The notes beneath the pieces were generated by a model, which was given only the letters and a program-made list of their open reading frames with translations, was not told the DNA's origin and made no database searches. This document shows positions 55,079 through 64,000 of a DNA stretch of 64,000 nt, in pieces (positions within the stretch are counted from its first letter, which is position 1; each line of letters opens with the position of its first letter). Source of the DNA: Halobacillus sp. Marseille-P3879 (lineage in GTDB: Bacteria; Bacillota; Bacilli; Bacillales; Halobacillaceae); contig NZ_OESS01000002.1 of assembly GCF_900240285.1 (NCBI RefSeq), positions 372,001 to 436,000 on the forward strand. Direction: 5' to 3'. A program made the translations under genes and the position numbers.

Positions 55079-55546
55079 TCATTTACGTTTATGACGCTGA
55101 TTCCATGGGGTGATATTCCGCTGACCTAGAAACGATGGGGAGGAGTGATAAGAAGCGGGTGTAGTTCTATCTTTTGTAGGTTGATCCCAGTCTAAGTAAT
55201 CATAAAGAATCCGTTTGGCCTTAGATAAAGACAGCTTAGGTTTAGGATTGCGGTAAGCCTGGTCAACGGACCCTAAATGCTTCAGATGATCAAAGTCTTT
55301 TTTCTCAGCAGGTATATGGAAATAATAACCTCCCACTTCAATAAGCAAAGTCGAATGTTGTTTACTATATTTCGGGTGTTCTGAAAAATGAAGTCCGACC
55401 TTTCTTGCTTTATTTTCTTTAAGCAGCTTAGAAATCGCCTGCTTTTTAATATCATATAAATGCTTAGGCTGAGGAGCTGTTTTTGCATGACGATTAACGA
55501 TGAACAAAGATTCAGCTAATTCCTGGTCCGTGATCTCTGAGCGCAT
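55079..55546 (-). CDS. ykyB: YkyB family protein
   Basis: 155 residues: ELAESLFIVNRHAKTAPQPK, then KVGLHFSEHPKYSKQHSTLL, matching B. subtilis YkyB. AAGGAGG precedes the ATG. It keeps its neighbour cheV as in B. subtilis, with a repeat copy inserted between them. The C-terminal quarter is basic and probably disordered. Function unknown. Confidence 0.85.
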   Translation of the reverse strand: MRSEITDQELAESLFIVNRHAKTAPQPKHLYDIKKQAISKLLKENKARKVGLHFSEHPKYSKQHSTLLIEVGGYYFHIPAEKKDFDHLKHLGSVDQAYRNPKPKLSLSKAKRILYDYLDWDQPTKDRTTPASYHSSPSFLGQRNITPWNQRHKRK

Positions 55547-55605
55547 ATATGTCCTCCTTTCAATTATCTTCCATCCTATAAGAAATAGGGATTAATTGCA
55601 AAAAA

Positions 55606-56172
55606 TTACTGGATTTTCTTTAAATCTTCTACAATGTTTTTCATTTCTTCAGCTTTCGTACCGTCATAGCTCTTTACTACAGTTCCATCTGAGTTAACGA
55701 GAAAAAAGTTTGTGCCATGAGCCATTTGATCTGAGTCTTCTAATTGGTTAAGGGGAGATCGAAATGATTTTATCGATAGTTCCTTTATCTCTTGAAAATC
55801 ATACCCTGTCATAAAATCCCATGTTTCAAAATCAACATTATATTGGTCAGCAAATTCTTTTAACTTCTCTGGTGTATCATATTCAGGATCAACGGAAAAC
55901 GAAACAAGAGAAGTGTGTAAATCATTCTCTTTTAATTGTTGCTGTAATCTTGACATGTTGCTGGTCATAGGAGGACAGACAGTATCACATCTCGTAAATA
56001 TAAAGCTGGCCACCCAATACTCACCTTCATAATGATCAGGAAACGTAATGGTTTCTCCGGATTGATTGACGCCCTGGAAATCTTCTACGTCTCGTGACAT
56101 CGTTTCTTCAATAGGAGAGCTGCACGCTGTTAATACAATAGTTATAGATAGAAGTAAAAGAGTTTGTTTCAT
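55606..56172 (-). CDS. Sco/SenC family lipoprotein
   Basis: 188 residues, thioredoxin fold. Lipobox LTAC (Cys17); copper/thiol ligands Cys62 and Cys66 (FTRCDTVCPPM) and His in MAHGTNFFLV (about 151). Like B. subtilis Sco (YpmQ), it would deliver copper to or reduce the Cu-A site of cytochrome c oxidase outside the membrane. GGTGGGG precedes the ATG. No oxidase gene is in the window. Confidence 0.93.
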   Translation of the reverse strand: MKQTLLLLSITIVLTACSSPIEETMSRDVEDFQGVNQSGETITFPDHYEGEYWVASFIFTRCDTVCPPMTSNMSRLQQQLKENDLHTSLVSFSVDPEYDTPEKLKEFADQYNVDFETWDFMTGYDFQEIKELSIKSFRSPLNQLEDSDQMAHGTNFFLVNSDGTVVKSYDGTKAEEMKNIVEDLKKIQ

Positions 56173-56211
56173 AGTATCCCCACCTTACCAAATCAACAAT
56201 AATTTAATTTC

Positions 56212-57066
56212 TTAGTTTGATTGCATAGTATACACGGTGTACTCTGGTCTACATAAAAAACGATAGGGCATGCGGGTGGTTCCTACACCGCGGCTGATAT
56301 AGAGAGTCAGCGTATCACTGATCAAATGTTTGCCATCTACATATTTCTCCGCATATGGAGGAGTGATCATAGAACCGAGCAGGGGTATTCGAACTTGACC
56401 GCCATGACTGTGGCCAGATAGCTGGACATCAGCATGATAATCTTTGACACGGTCAGCAATGTCTGGTTCATGTACAAGCACAATAGAAAAAATGTTTTCT
56501 TTCAATTGGTTTAATGTCCCCCCAATGTTTGGGGAACCCAGCATGATATCGTCTAAACCTGCTAACATAATGGAGCTATCAGTTATAGTGATTTCTTTTA
56601 CCTCGTTTTTTAATAAGGTAAATCCTCCATTAGACATGACTTCTTGCAGCTTTTCGGTTCCGTATCCTCCATGATCATGATTCCCGTAAATCCAATATTT
56701 TCCTAAAGGCGCATCTAATTCATTTAATAGGGATGGAATCTTTGCATTAAAGTGATATTTTTGAGGTTCGTCTACTAAGTCACCAGTGAATAAGATTAAG
56801 TCGGCTTCCTCTTGTTTTATTTTTTGTATAAGATTATGGAATTGGTCTATTGAATAATGAAAGCCAAGGTGTATATCAGAGAACTGTACAATTTTTATCT
56901 GGTTGAATGCCTCCGGGATCTTAGGGTGCTTCCATGTATATTGCTGGGTTGTTAACATATCAGGTTCAATATACCTGGCATAATAGTAGCCGCCGCCTGA
57001 CAACCCAAGAAAACCTAACACACTGTATAACATTTTCTTAATAAAACTTCTTCGAGTTATCAGCAT
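56212..57066 (-). CDS. ykuE: Tat-exported metallophosphoesterase
   Basis: 284 residues. A twin-arginine signal (TRRSFIKKM, residues 4-12, followed by a hydrophobic stretch) precedes a calcineurin-like metallophosphoesterase: FSDIHLG, FTGDLVDEP, YGNHDHGG, SGHSHGGQ. B. subtilis YkuE is a known Tat substrate targeted to the wall. ATG at 57066 has GGAGGGAC upstream; a longer frame to 57129 is unlikely. Substrate unknown. Confidence 0.92.
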   Translation of the reverse strand: MLITRRSFIKKMLYSVLGFLGLSGGGYYYARYIEPDMLTTQQYTWKHPKIPEAFNQIKIVQFSDIHLGFHYSIDQFHNLIQKIKQEEADLILFTGDLVDEPQKYHFNAKIPSLLNELDAPLGKYWIYGNHDHGGYGTEKLQEVMSNGGFTLLKNEVKEITITDSSIMLAGLDDIMLGSPNIGGTLNQLKENIFSIVLVHEPDIADRVKDYHADVQLSGHSHGGQVRIPLLGSMITPPYAEKYVDGKHLISDTLTLYISRGVGTTRMPYRFLCRPEYTVYTMQSN

Positions 57067-57208
57067 GCTTGTCCCTCCAATCAATACTTTCGCTATTATA
57101 CCACTTTTCCTATCTATGAAATATAACAAACTTCTTTCAAATATTTTTAAAAATGAACAGGAATTCAGTTTTGTTTATGGAATTTATAATTAGAGGGAGG
57201 AATGATGT

Positions 57209-57976
57209 ATGAAGGATCAAGTTATTGTGATAACCGGCGGGTCGAGTGGAATGGGCCTCTACATGGCTGAGCGCTTTGTAAACGACGGAGCAAATGTAGC
57301 CATCACAGGGAGAAACTTAGAAAAGCTGCAGCAGGCAAAAGAGAAAATTTCAAAAGGAAAAGAAGACCAGGTTCTCATTATAGAGATGGATGTACGGAAA
57401 AATGAAGACGTTGAAAAAATGGTGAACCAGACAGTGGAAGTGTTCGGGCAAATTGATCATTTAGTAAACAATGCAGCTGGAAATTTTATAACTCCGGCCG
57501 AGAAATTATCAGCAAATGGATGGAATTCCGTAATAAATATCGTATTAAACGGTACTTTCTATTGCAGCCAGGCAGTAGGGAAATACTGGATTGAAAACGG
57601 TATTAAAGGGTCAATTTTAAATATGGTAGCTACATATGCGTGGAACGCCGGTGCAGGAGTCATCCACTCAGCTTCTGCAAAAGCGGGAGTTCTCGCTATG
57701 ACAAGGACGTTAGCAGTTGAATGGGGGAGTAAATATGGAATACGAGCAAATGCGATTGCGCCTGGTCCCATAGAAAGGACAGGAGGAGCAGATAAATTAT
57801 TTGAATCAGAAGAAGCGGCAAAGCGGACGCTTCAATCCGTACCTCTAGGGCGCTTAGGTACTCCGGAAGAGATTGCAGGGCTGGCCCGGTTTATACTCTC
57901 GCCAGAAGCTTCCTATATGAATGGCGAAGTGGTAACGTTAGACGGCGGACAGTGGCTGAATAAGTTTCCATTTTAA
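57209..57976 (+). CDS. fadH: 2,4-dienoyl-CoA reductase-type SDR
   Basis: 255 residues. NADP site TGGSSGMG, TGRNLEKL (Arg for NADPH), NNAAGNFITPAEKLSANGW, the stretch VATYAWNAGAGVIHSASAKA in which the usual YxxxK Tyr is replaced by the DECR-type Ser-Ala-Lys pattern, and APGPIERTGG. It matches B. subtilis YkuF/FadH and reduces 2,4-dienoyl-CoA in the breakdown of unsaturated fatty acids. AGGGAGG precedes the ATG. Confidence 0.92.
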   Translation: MKDQVIVITGGSSGMGLYMAERFVNDGANVAITGRNLEKLQQAKEKISKGKEDQVLIIEMDVRKNEDVEKMVNQTVEVFGQIDHLVNNAAGNFITPAEKLSANGWNSVINIVLNGTFYCSQAVGKYWIENGIKGSILNMVATYAWNAGAGVIHSASAKAGVLAMTRTLAVEWGSKYGIRANAIAPGPIERTGGADKLFESEEAAKRTLQSVPLGRLGTPEEIAGLARFILSPEASYMNGEVVTLDGGQWLNKFPF

Positions 57977-58076
57977 GAAATAGTCCCTTTCCCGTCTGAG
58001 TGTAGTAGCGAAAAGGTATCGTTTCCGTGCTGCTCCTCTTGGAAGGGGTCTCCCGTAGAACACAGGTGTTTACTGG

Positions 58077-58149
58077 AAGACAAATACTTTCAGGGAGAAA
58101 AGTATTTGTCTTAAGGATTGTAAGCTGCTTATAATGAGCAGCTTTTTTT
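58077..58149 (+). terminator. tandem hairpins after fadH
   Basis: A 14-bp perfect inverted repeat AAGACAAATACTTT / AAAGTATTTGTCTT (58077-58112) is followed by a terminator AAGCTGCT / AGCAGCTT with a T-run (58122-58149). Confidence 0.82.
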
Positions 58150-58150
58150 G

Positions 58151-58783
58151 TTAAATGATATAAAAGAAAATGGTGAAAAAGTGGAAAATGGATCCTCCTA
58201 ATACGAACAGGTGCCATACCATATGATGATAAGTAAAGCTTCTCCATACATAAAAAATAGAACCTATGGAATAAAGCACTCCACCTACTACGAGATAAGT
58301 AATTCCTGCAGCTGGTACTTGTTCAGTCAGCGGACCCCAGACCAGGATAATAAGCCAGCCCATCACTACATAAAAAATCGTTGATAAGACAACAAACCGT
58401 TTGACAAAAAATACTTTAAATACAATCCCTAAGATCGCCATCGCCCATACGACAGCGAACAGAGTCCAACCTAAAGATCCTCTTAAAGGAATGAGCAGCA
58501 TGGGAGTGTAGGTGCCGGCAATGAATAAATATATTGCTGAGTGATCAAAAATCTCAAATAAATCTTTAGCTTTACCAGGTGGAAAACTATGGACCAGGGT
58601 AGAAGAAACATATAATAAAAACATAGTCCCACCATAGATACTTACAGACACGATGTGCCAGCTTGTTCCTTGTAAACTTGCATATACAATCAGAAGAACG
58701 AGCATTGCCGTACTTAAAATAACGCCGATGCCATGGGTAATAGCATTAGCTAGTTCTTCTCTTCTCGAAAATGTGTGAGTCAT
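58151..58783 (-). CDS. hemolysin III family membrane protein
   Basis: 210 residues with seven predicted membrane helices. Characteristic motifs: ELANAITHGIG, STLVHSFPPGKAKDLFEIFDH, and the final MVWHLFVLGGSIFHF, whose histidines are proposed zinc ligands in the progestin/adiponectin-receptor-like superfamily. The ATG at 58783 was chosen; GTGs at 58798 and 58786 are in frame. Actual haemolytic activity should not be assumed. Confidence 0.88.
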   Translation of the reverse strand: MTHTFSRREELANAITHGIGVILSTAMLVLLIVYASLQGTSWHIVSVSIYGGTMFLLYVSSTLVHSFPPGKAKDLFEIFDHSAIYLFIAGTYTPMLLIPLRGSLGWTLFAVVWAMAILGIVFKVFFVKRFVVLSTIFYVVMGWLIILVWGPLTEQVPAAGITYLVVGGVLYSIGSIFYVWRSFTYHHMVWHLFVLGGSIFHFFTIFFYII

Positions 58784-59051
58784 CACTTTAATCTTCACCC
58801 CAACTTTTTACTCATGCCTAAGAAACATGGAGTTTTCTATAAGTATAAGCGTAATTCTTCTATAAATAAAGCAGGGAGGGCTAAGTTGTTATCGTTATAG
58901 TGTGAGTAATATGGAATGTATTTGATATAAGAGAAAAAAAGAAAGCGAATTCGTTTTCAGGAGGAATTTATGTTAGTATAAGAATGTATGATTTTATTGC
59001 TAGTTTCAATTGCTCCTTCAGTGAGAAAGGTCAAGGGAGTGTTCATGTAAA

Positions 59052-59501
59052 ATGATAAGTGTACAAAGTAATGAATTAAATTTTCCGGTAGTTGAAGAGC
59101 TAATGATTTCATCAGAAAAAGTGGCGCACGTTCAAACAAACAATCCACTCGATCATGCTTTACTGGTATTACTTAAGACAGGCTACTCTGCTATACCAGT
59201 CCTTGATGCTGAAAATAAGTTTCAGGGAGTCGTAAGTAAATCCATGATCCTTGAAGAAACACTGGGAATCGAACAATTTGAACTCGATAAATTAAACGAC
59301 CTTACAGTAGATCAAGTAATGAATAAAGACGTTCCTTGTTTAACTAAGGAACATTCAATGATTGATGCCCTTCATAAGCTGATTGATCATCCGTTTATAT
59401 GTGTAACGAGTGATCAGGGAGAGTTTGATGGGATCATAACAAGAAGAACGATTTTAAAACAATTTAGTAAATACTATCATGAAACATTGAAGAGAGCATA
59501 G
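59052..59501 (+). CDS. darB: CBS domain protein, c-di-AMP receptor DarB-like
   Basis: 149 residues, two CBS motifs (about 16-75 and 85-145). The opening VEELMISSEKVAHVQTNNPL and TGYSAIPVLDAENKFQGVVS match B. subtilis DarB (YkuL), which binds c-di-AMP and acts on Rel and pyruvate carboxylase. AGGGAG lies about 12 nt before the ATG, rather far. Synteny with dapH-dapL supports it. Confidence 0.88.
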   Translation: MISVQSNELNFPVVEELMISSEKVAHVQTNNPLDHALLVLLKTGYSAIPVLDAENKFQGVVSKSMILEETLGIEQFELDKLNDLTVDQVMNKDVPCLTKEHSMIDALHKLIDHPFICVTSDQGEFDGIITRRTILKQFSKYYHETLKRA

Positions 59502-59525
59502 AAGAAACGAAAATTAAAATGCTTG

Positions 59526-59560
59526 CAGGGAGGCGTCCGTTCGTTCCGGGCGCCCTTTGT
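59526..59560 (+). terminator. possible terminator of darB
   Basis: Imperfect stem AGGGAGGCGTCCG / CGGGCGCCCT followed by a short TTTGTTATG tract. Confidence 0.4.
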
Positions 59561-59592
59561 TATGTCTTTTTTATTAACTAGGGGGGCTTCTC

Positions 59593-61050
59593 ATGAAAAG
59601 AGGCTTCGTACTGGCTTCAATTATGCTAGCCATGTTCCTTGCTGCCATTGAGGCTACGATTGTGTCTACAGCTATGCCCGGCATCGTTGCTGACTTAGGA
59701 GGCTTCAGTCTTTACAGTTGGGTTTTCTCTGCTTATCTGCTTACAAATGCATCAACAGTCCTGTTATTTGGTAAGCTTTCGGACACATATGGGCGAAAGC
59801 CTATATTTATGACGGGAATCAGCTTATTTCTAATAGGGTCAGTGATAGCTGCGATGGCCGAGTTCATGATAATCTTAATTGCAGCCCGATTCGTTCAGGG
59901 GTTGGGAGCAGGTGCGCTAATGCCCATCGCTACTACTATTGTTGGCGATATGTACACTAAAGAAGAACGTGCTAAAATTCAAGGCTATTTATCCAGTGTA
60001 TGGGGAATATCAGCAGTCACCGGACCGCTGCTTGGAGGCTTTTTTGTCGATGTGCTAAGCTGGCCGTTTGTATTCTGGATGAATATACCTCTGGGGTTGC
60101 TTGCTCTCGCTGGTGTAATGCTTTTCTTTAAAGAAAAGGTAGATCGAAGGGCAGCATCTAAAGTGGAAGTAAAAAGCTCTTTGTACATAATGGTCGTGAT
60201 CAGTCTGGCCGTTCTGATTCTCGTAGAAGGAGGATTTGGAATTAAATGGATTTCATTGGAAATGCTTGTGCTTTTTATAGCAGCGGCTGCCAGTTTTCTG
60301 CTTTTCCTTCGATCTGAACACACTTCCATGAATCCCATGCTGCCAATGCATTTATGGCAGAATCCTGTGATCCGTTATGCGAATCTGACATCCTTTACCA
60401 CCGGAATGATATTAATCGGTGTTTCAAGCTACCTTCCTGCTTTTGTACAAGGTGTGATGGAGCAATCTGCTACAATAGCAGGTTTCACTTTAACAACAAT
60501 GTCTATTGGCTGGCCGGTTGCATCAACTGTTGCAGGGCGTCTGCTTTTAATTATCGGTTTTAGACTAACATCAATTCTGGGTGCGGGTGCTTTAATAGTA
60601 GGAACCGGACTATTTTCCTTATTAACTCCAGAAAAAGGTCCAATTTTTGCTGCCGCAGGTTCCTTATTTATCGGAATAGGGATGGGGTTATCTACCACTT
60701 CTTTTATCGTTTCTATTCAGAATTCGGTAGCCTGGCAGACCAGAGGGATCGCCACAGCTTCAAATATGTTTATGCGGACTTTGGGAAGTGCTGTGGGTGC
60801 AGCAGTTTTAGGAGGTCTATTAAACAACCGGATTCATGAGTCCCTGCAGCAGGCTGGAATTGAGGAAGAGTACACAGTGGACTCTACGAATCTATTATTG
60901 AATAAAGAAGCACGAGCAGACCTGAGCGGACAAGCCTTACAGGTCTTTAAAGAAGGTTTGACGGATGGACTACATCTAGTCTATCTTTGTTTATTAATAC
61001 TGGCTTTCATAAGTTTTATGTTTATATTGCGGCTGCCTAAAAAAGGATGA
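59593..61050 (+). CDS. MFS drug efflux transporter, DHA2 (14-helix) type
   Basis: 485 residues with about 14 membrane helices. Motif A in the second loop region (FGKLSDTYGRKPIF), ARFVQGLGAGALMPIA, and WGISAVTGPLLGGFF are typical of EmrB/QacA-like pumps. GGGGGG precedes the ATG. It stands where B. subtilis has the MFS gene ykuC in the same neighbourhood, but order is not identical. Substrate unknown. Confidence 0.92.
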   Translation: MKRGFVLASIMLAMFLAAIEATIVSTAMPGIVADLGGFSLYSWVFSAYLLTNASTVLLFGKLSDTYGRKPIFMTGISLFLIGSVIAAMAEFMIILIAARFVQGLGAGALMPIATTIVGDMYTKEERAKIQGYLSSVWGISAVTGPLLGGFFVDVLSWPFVFWMNIPLGLLALAGVMLFFKEKVDRRAASKVEVKSSLYIMVVISLAVLILVEGGFGIKWISLEMLVLFIAAAASFLLFLRSEHTSMNPMLPMHLWQNPVIRYANLTSFTTGMILIGVSSYLPAFVQGVMEQSATIAGFTLTTMSIGWPVASTVAGRLLLIIGFRLTSILGAGALIVGTGLFSLLTPEKGPIFAAAGSLFIGIGMGLSTTSFIVSIQNSVAWQTRGIATASNMFMRTLGSAVGAAVLGGLLNNRIHESLQQAGIEEEYTVDSTNLLLNKEARADLSGQALQVFKEGLTDGLHLVYLCLLILAFISFMFILRLPKKG

Positions 61051-61125
61051 TGGGAAATATCTTGTCACATATTATCCGCTTTGATAAAGTAAAGAATGAA
61101 ACCTAAAGAAATGAGGAGGCTACAT

Positions 61126-61845
61126 ATGAAACAGATGGATGCTAATGAGATTATCTCATTTATTTCTAATAGTGAAAAATCTACACCAGTTAAAGTTTAT
61201 GTGAAGGGGAAAGAATTATCTTCCATTAACTTTGGTGATGACGTTCAAGACTTCATTACCGGGGAGTCAGGTGTCATTTTTGGAGAGTGGAAAGTAATCG
61301 AACCGCTTCTCGAAAAATATAAAGATCAAATTGAAGACTATGTTCTGGAGAATGACCGCAGAAATTCTGCTATACCTTTACTTGATTTAAAGAAAGTAAA
61401 TGCACGTATTGAGCCTGGTGCAATTATTCGTGACCAGGTAGAGATCGGTGATGGAGCTGTCATCATGCTTGGCGCTTCAATCAACATTGGTTCAGTTGTA
61501 GGAGAAGGCACAATGATCGATATGAATGCTGTTCTCGGAGGACGAGCTACTGTTGGCAAGAACTGTCATATTGGGGCAGGAGCTGTTCTAGCTGGGGTAA
61601 TTGAGCCGCCTTCAGCTAAACCTGTCGTAGTTGAAGATGGAGTAGTTGTTGGGGCAAATGCTGTTATCCTGGAAGGTGTTACCGTCGGAGAAGGGTCTGT
61701 AGTAGCAGCAGGAGCAATTGTTACAGAAGACGTTCCTGCTAATACTGTTGTAGCTGGGACACCGGCACGTGTTGTTAAAGAGATTGACGACCAAACGAAA
61801 TCAAAAACTGAAATTAAGCAGGAATTAAGAAAACTGGATAATTAA
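61126..61845 (+). CDS. dapH: tetrahydrodipicolinate N-acetyltransferase
   Basis: 239 residues: a short N-terminal domain, then a left-handed hexapeptide beta helix (about 90-225; [40 protein letters not shown]) ending [10 protein letters not shown]. It acetylates tetrahydrodipicolinate with acetyl-CoA in the acetylase branch of DAP synthesis. ATG at 61126 has GAGGAGG upstream; the earlier ATG at 61096 is not needed. dapL follows after a hairpin. Confidence 0.96.
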   Translation: MKQMDANEIISFISNSEKSTPVKVYVKGKELSSINFGDDVQDFITGESGVIFGEWKVIEPLLEKYKDQIEDYVLENDRRNSAIPLLDLKKVNARIEPGAIIRDQVEIGDGAVIMLGASINIGSVVGEGTMIDMNAVLGGRATVGKNCHIGAGAVLAGVIEPPSAKPVVVEDGVVVGANAVILEGVTVGEGSVVAAGAIVTEDVPANTVVAGTPARVVKEIDDQTKSKTEIKQELRKLDN

Positions 61846-61850
61846 GTAGT

Positions 61851-61880
61851 AAAGACCTTGCTGTTTATGCAAGGTCTTTG
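61851..61880 (+). terminator. hairpin between dapH and dapL
   Basis: AAAGACCTTGC / GCAAGGTCTTT perfect 11-bp stem, 7-nt loop, weak T-run; may only attenuate read-through. Confidence 0.65.
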
Positions 61881-61901
61881 TTATAAGGAGAGTAATGACG
61901 A

Positions 61902-63017
61902 ATGGATAAACAACAAATCGTTAAAATAAGGCGGGATCTTCACCAAATTCCAGAATTAGGATTTAAAGAAGAGAAAACGCAGAAATATCTGCTTAGATTT
62001 ATAGAAACACTTCCTCAGCAGCATTTGGAAATAGAAACTTGGCGAACGGGGATATTTGTGAAGGTAACAGGGAAGAAACCTGAAAAAACGATAGGTTACC
62101 GAACTGATATCGATGGCCTTCCGCTTAAAGAAGAAACTGGTCTTACATTTGAATCAAAACACAAGGGGAGGATGCACGCTTGTGGACATGATTTTCATAT
62201 GGCTATCGCTTTAGCGTCACTCGAGGCTCTGGCGAGTGAACCTGCTGATAATCATGTTCTATTTTTATTTCAGCCAGCAGAGGAAGGACCTGGCGGTGCT
62301 GAGCCAATGCTTCAATCTTCAGCAATGAAAAAGTGGAAACCTGATGTAGTATTTGCCCTCCATATTGCCCCGGAACTTCCTGTAGGTACAGTGTCTTCCA
62401 GACCAGGTTTATTATTTGCTAATACAAGTGAATTGTTTATTGATCTGGCTGGAAAAGGGGGACATGCCGCTTACCCCCATCGCACAAAAGATATGGTAGT
62501 AGCCGCCAGTTCTCTGGTTACTCAACTGCAGCAAGTCGTATCTAGAAGAGTAGATCCCCTCGACAGCGCCGTTATTACAATTGGTAAAATAACAGGAGGC
62601 ACCGTACAGAATATTATTTCCGAAAGTGCCCGGTTAGAGGGAACGATTCGGACAATGTCGCCTGAAGCAATGGAGGAAGTGAAGCAGGAAATAGAGAAAA
62701 TAACGCGAGGTTTAGAAATCTCCAATGATTGTAAAGTATCAATCGACTATGGAGCAAATTATTACCAGGTAAACAATTCAGACAAACTTGTTCATCAATT
62801 TGAATATTTTGCCAAAGACCTGGGGGTAACCTATGTCGAAGCGGATCCTGCCATGACAGGGGAGGACTTTGGCTATATGCTAAAAGAAATTCCTGGTTTT
62901 ATGTTCTGGCTGGGGGTGAATTCAAAAGCTGGACTTCACAATGCAAAACTTGCACCAGATGAGAAGGCTTTAGCTGTTGGTGCCTCTCTTGTCATAAAGA
63001 GTCTAAAAGAACTTTAA
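61902..63017 (+). CDS. dapL: N-acetyldiaminopimelate deacetylase
   Basis: 371-residue M20D family zinc-peptidase-like amidohydrolase. Metal ligands in [11 protein letters not shown] and [12 protein letters not shown]; lid-domain [13 protein letters not shown]; the closing metal ligand [11 protein letters not shown]. It removes the acetyl group from N-acetyl-LL-DAP. AAGGAGAG precedes the ATG. Together with dapH upstream this is the ykuQ-ykuR pair of B. subtilis. Confidence 0.95.
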   Translation: MDKQQIVKIRRDLHQIPELGFKEEKTQKYLLRFIETLPQQHLEIETWRTGIFVKVTGKKPEKTIGYRTDIDGLPLKEETGLTFESKHKGRMHACGHDFHMAIALASLEALASEPADNHVLFLFQPAEEGPGGAEPMLQSSAMKKWKPDVVFALHIAPELPVGTVSSRPGLLFANTSELFIDLAGKGGHAAYPHRTKDMVVAASSLVTQLQQVVSRRVDPLDSAVITIGKITGGTVQNIISESARLEGTIRTMSPEAMEEVKQEIEKITRGLEISNDCKVSIDYGANYYQVNNSDKLVHQFEYFAKDLGVTYVEADPAMTGEDFGYMLKEIPGFMFWLGVNSKAGLHNAKLAPDEKALAVGASLVIKSLKEL

Positions 63018-63116
63018 ACCGTGCATAGGTTGCTTTCGTTATTCTCATAATAAATTCAAATTGTTTTTTTAGTTATAGAAATCAGCAATTGGTCTAATAT
63101 TATGGGAAGTGACGCT

Positions 63117-64000
63117 ATGGAATCTACGATAAAACTGCTGGCCGTTGCGCTGCTCATTATTTTAACGGCTTTTTTTGTGGCAAGTGAATTTGCCATCGTG
63201 AAAGTCCGCAGGAGCAAGATTGAATCAAGAGCAGAATCAGGAGATAAAAAATCTAAGATTTCCCTTGAATTATTAGATAATCTAGATGATTATTTATCAG
63301 CTTGTCAATTAGGCATTACAATAACTGCCCTTGGATTAGGATGGCTTGGAGAGCCAACATTGCAGCATATTCTACAGCCAATTGTGGGAGAAACCGGGCT
63401 GCCTGAAGCTCTCAGTCATACCGTTACATTTATTATTGCTTTTTCTATAATTACGTTCCTCCATGTGGTTTTAGGTGAATTGGCTCCGAAAACGATTGCT
63501 ATCCAAAAGGCTGAACAACTTACACTTTTATTAGCACGACCTCTTATTATTTTCCATAAAATTATGTACCCTTTTATCTTTATACTTAACGGTTCTGCAA
63601 ATGCGCTCGTCCGTTTATTTGGGTTAGCGACAGCAAGAGAATCCGGAGAGGTTCATTCCGAAGAAGAACTTAGATATATACTTGCCCAAAGCTTTAAAGA
63701 AGGTGAAATAAATCGGAATGAATACAGGTACGTGAACCGTATTTTTGAGTTTGATAACCGGATGGCAAAGGAAGTAATGGTGCCTCGTACTGAAATGGTA
63801 GCCCTTGATACCAATGATTCAATGAAGCATAATATACGAATTATGAAGCAGAACCGTTACACCAGGTATCCTGTTATAAATAATGATAAGGATCATATTT
63901 TAGGAATTATTCACATGAAAGAGTTCTTCTATGATGATATTGAAAAAATGGGCGTTCTAAAACCATACATTAAACCGGTAGTGAGAGTATTTGAAAACAT
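63117..64000 (+). CDS. CNNM/HlyC-type transporter, 5' part
   Basis: The frame is open to the window edge (294 codons). An N-terminal membrane domain of DUF21 type (LLIILTAFFVASEFAIVKVR, ACQLGITITALGLGWLGEPT, LHVVLGELAPKTIA) is followed by CBS motifs (KEVMVPRTEMVALDTND, YTRYPVINN). Such proteins (B. subtilis YhdP, YugS, YqhB) are linked to Mg2+ or Na+ export. ATG at 63117 follows a weak GGGAAGTG; an in-frame ATG at 63102 is possible. A CorC_HlyC domain would lie beyond the window. Confidence 0.9.
   Translation, partial: MESTIKLLAVALLIILTAFFVASEFAIVKVRRSKIESRAESGDKKSKISLELLDNLDDYLSACQLGITITALGLGWLGEPTLQHILQPIVGETGLPEALSHTVTFIIAFSIITFLHVVLGELAPKTIAIQKAEQLTLLLARPLIIFHKIMYPFIFILNGSANALVRLFGLATARESGEVHSEEELRYILAQSFKEGEINRNEYRYVNRIFEFDNRMAKEVMVPRTEMVALDTNDSMKHNIRIMKQNRYTRYPVINNDKDHILGIIHMKEFFYDDIEKMGVLKPYIKPVVRVFEN

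Noticed and set aside
58970-58981. Three-codon ORF (ATG TTA GTA TAA) with a very good AGGAGG site
   Set aside because: Could be a minimal leader, but there is nothing downstream to show control and chance is enough.

Overview
The window looks like a low-GC Gram-positive chromosome from a Bacillaceae lineage. The evidence is strong AGGAGG-type ribosome binding sites with ATG, GTG and TTG starts, YjcZ, YrzI, FbpB, YkyB, YwpF, DUF1659, DUF2922 and YvrJ small proteins, the acetylase branch of lysine/DAP synthesis, and a gene block with Bacillus subtilis patA-cheV-ykyB-ykuE-fadH-darB-dapH-dapL order. Many surface proteins are very acidic, which would fit a moderately halophilic genus such as Halobacillus; that placement is inference. 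I see no tRNA, rRNA, CRISPR array, prophage or intact insertion sequence.

Region by region: 1-3.3 kb is the end of a leucine operon (leuB end, leuC, leuD) followed by a short threonine dehydratase whose 5' end looks frameshifted. 3.4-7.8 kb holds a membrane fatty-acid desaturase and, divergently, a Fur-box-controlled siderophore uptake pair (lipoprotein and fused double permease). 7.8-16.4 kb carries dapF, yjbQ, a 3D-domain wall protein, a dicarboxylate/amino-acid symporter, a zinc-ribbon membrane protein paired with an HtrA-like protease, a ZIP metal transporter, a shortened YgjP-like protein and a YjcZ peptide. 16.5-24.4 kb carries an SDR/esterase pair, a universal stress protein, a TPP riboswitch with thiT, an IS3 remnant, a DUF1028 protein, an ArsR-DUF2087 regulator, a chemoreceptor and an IS1182 remnant. 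24.5-28 kb is a formate dehydrogenase with its DUF1641 partner. 28-41.8 kb is mixed metabolism and envelope: aldo/keto reductase, sirtuin, nitroreductase, a MecA-like penicillin-binding lipoprotein, zinc alcohol dehydrogenase, Mn pyrophosphatase, CorA, an HD hydrolase and small proteins. 41.8-50.5 kb has moeA-moaA, ywpF, a Ktr/Trk potassium channel subunit, a PAS-GGDEF diguanylate cyclase, DoxX and the DUF1659-DUF2922-YvrJ group. 50.5-64 kb has signal peptidase I, patA, fbpB, cheV, ykyB, a Sco protein, ykuE, fadH, a hemolysin-III protein, darB, an MFS pump, dapH, dapL and the start of a CNNM/HlyC-type transporter.

Genes that work together: patA, dapH, dapL and dapF together cover the N-acetyl branch from tetrahydrodipicolinate to meso-DAP. 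moeA and moaA belong to the molybdenum-cofactor pathway that the molybdo-enzyme formate dehydrogenase needs. The chemoreceptor and CheV belong to chemotaxis. KtrB-like and DarB link to potassium and c-di-AMP physiology.

The most striking non-genic structure is a family of five intergenic repeats (about 160-290 bp) at 15.4, 28.1, 35.4, 39.6 and 54.9 kb. They share a hairpin built on the core AATAATCCGAACGATT and similar GGGACAnAA-type ends, and most copies sit within about a dozen bases of a stop codon. One copy follows a YgjP-like gene that has lost its catalytic C-terminus.
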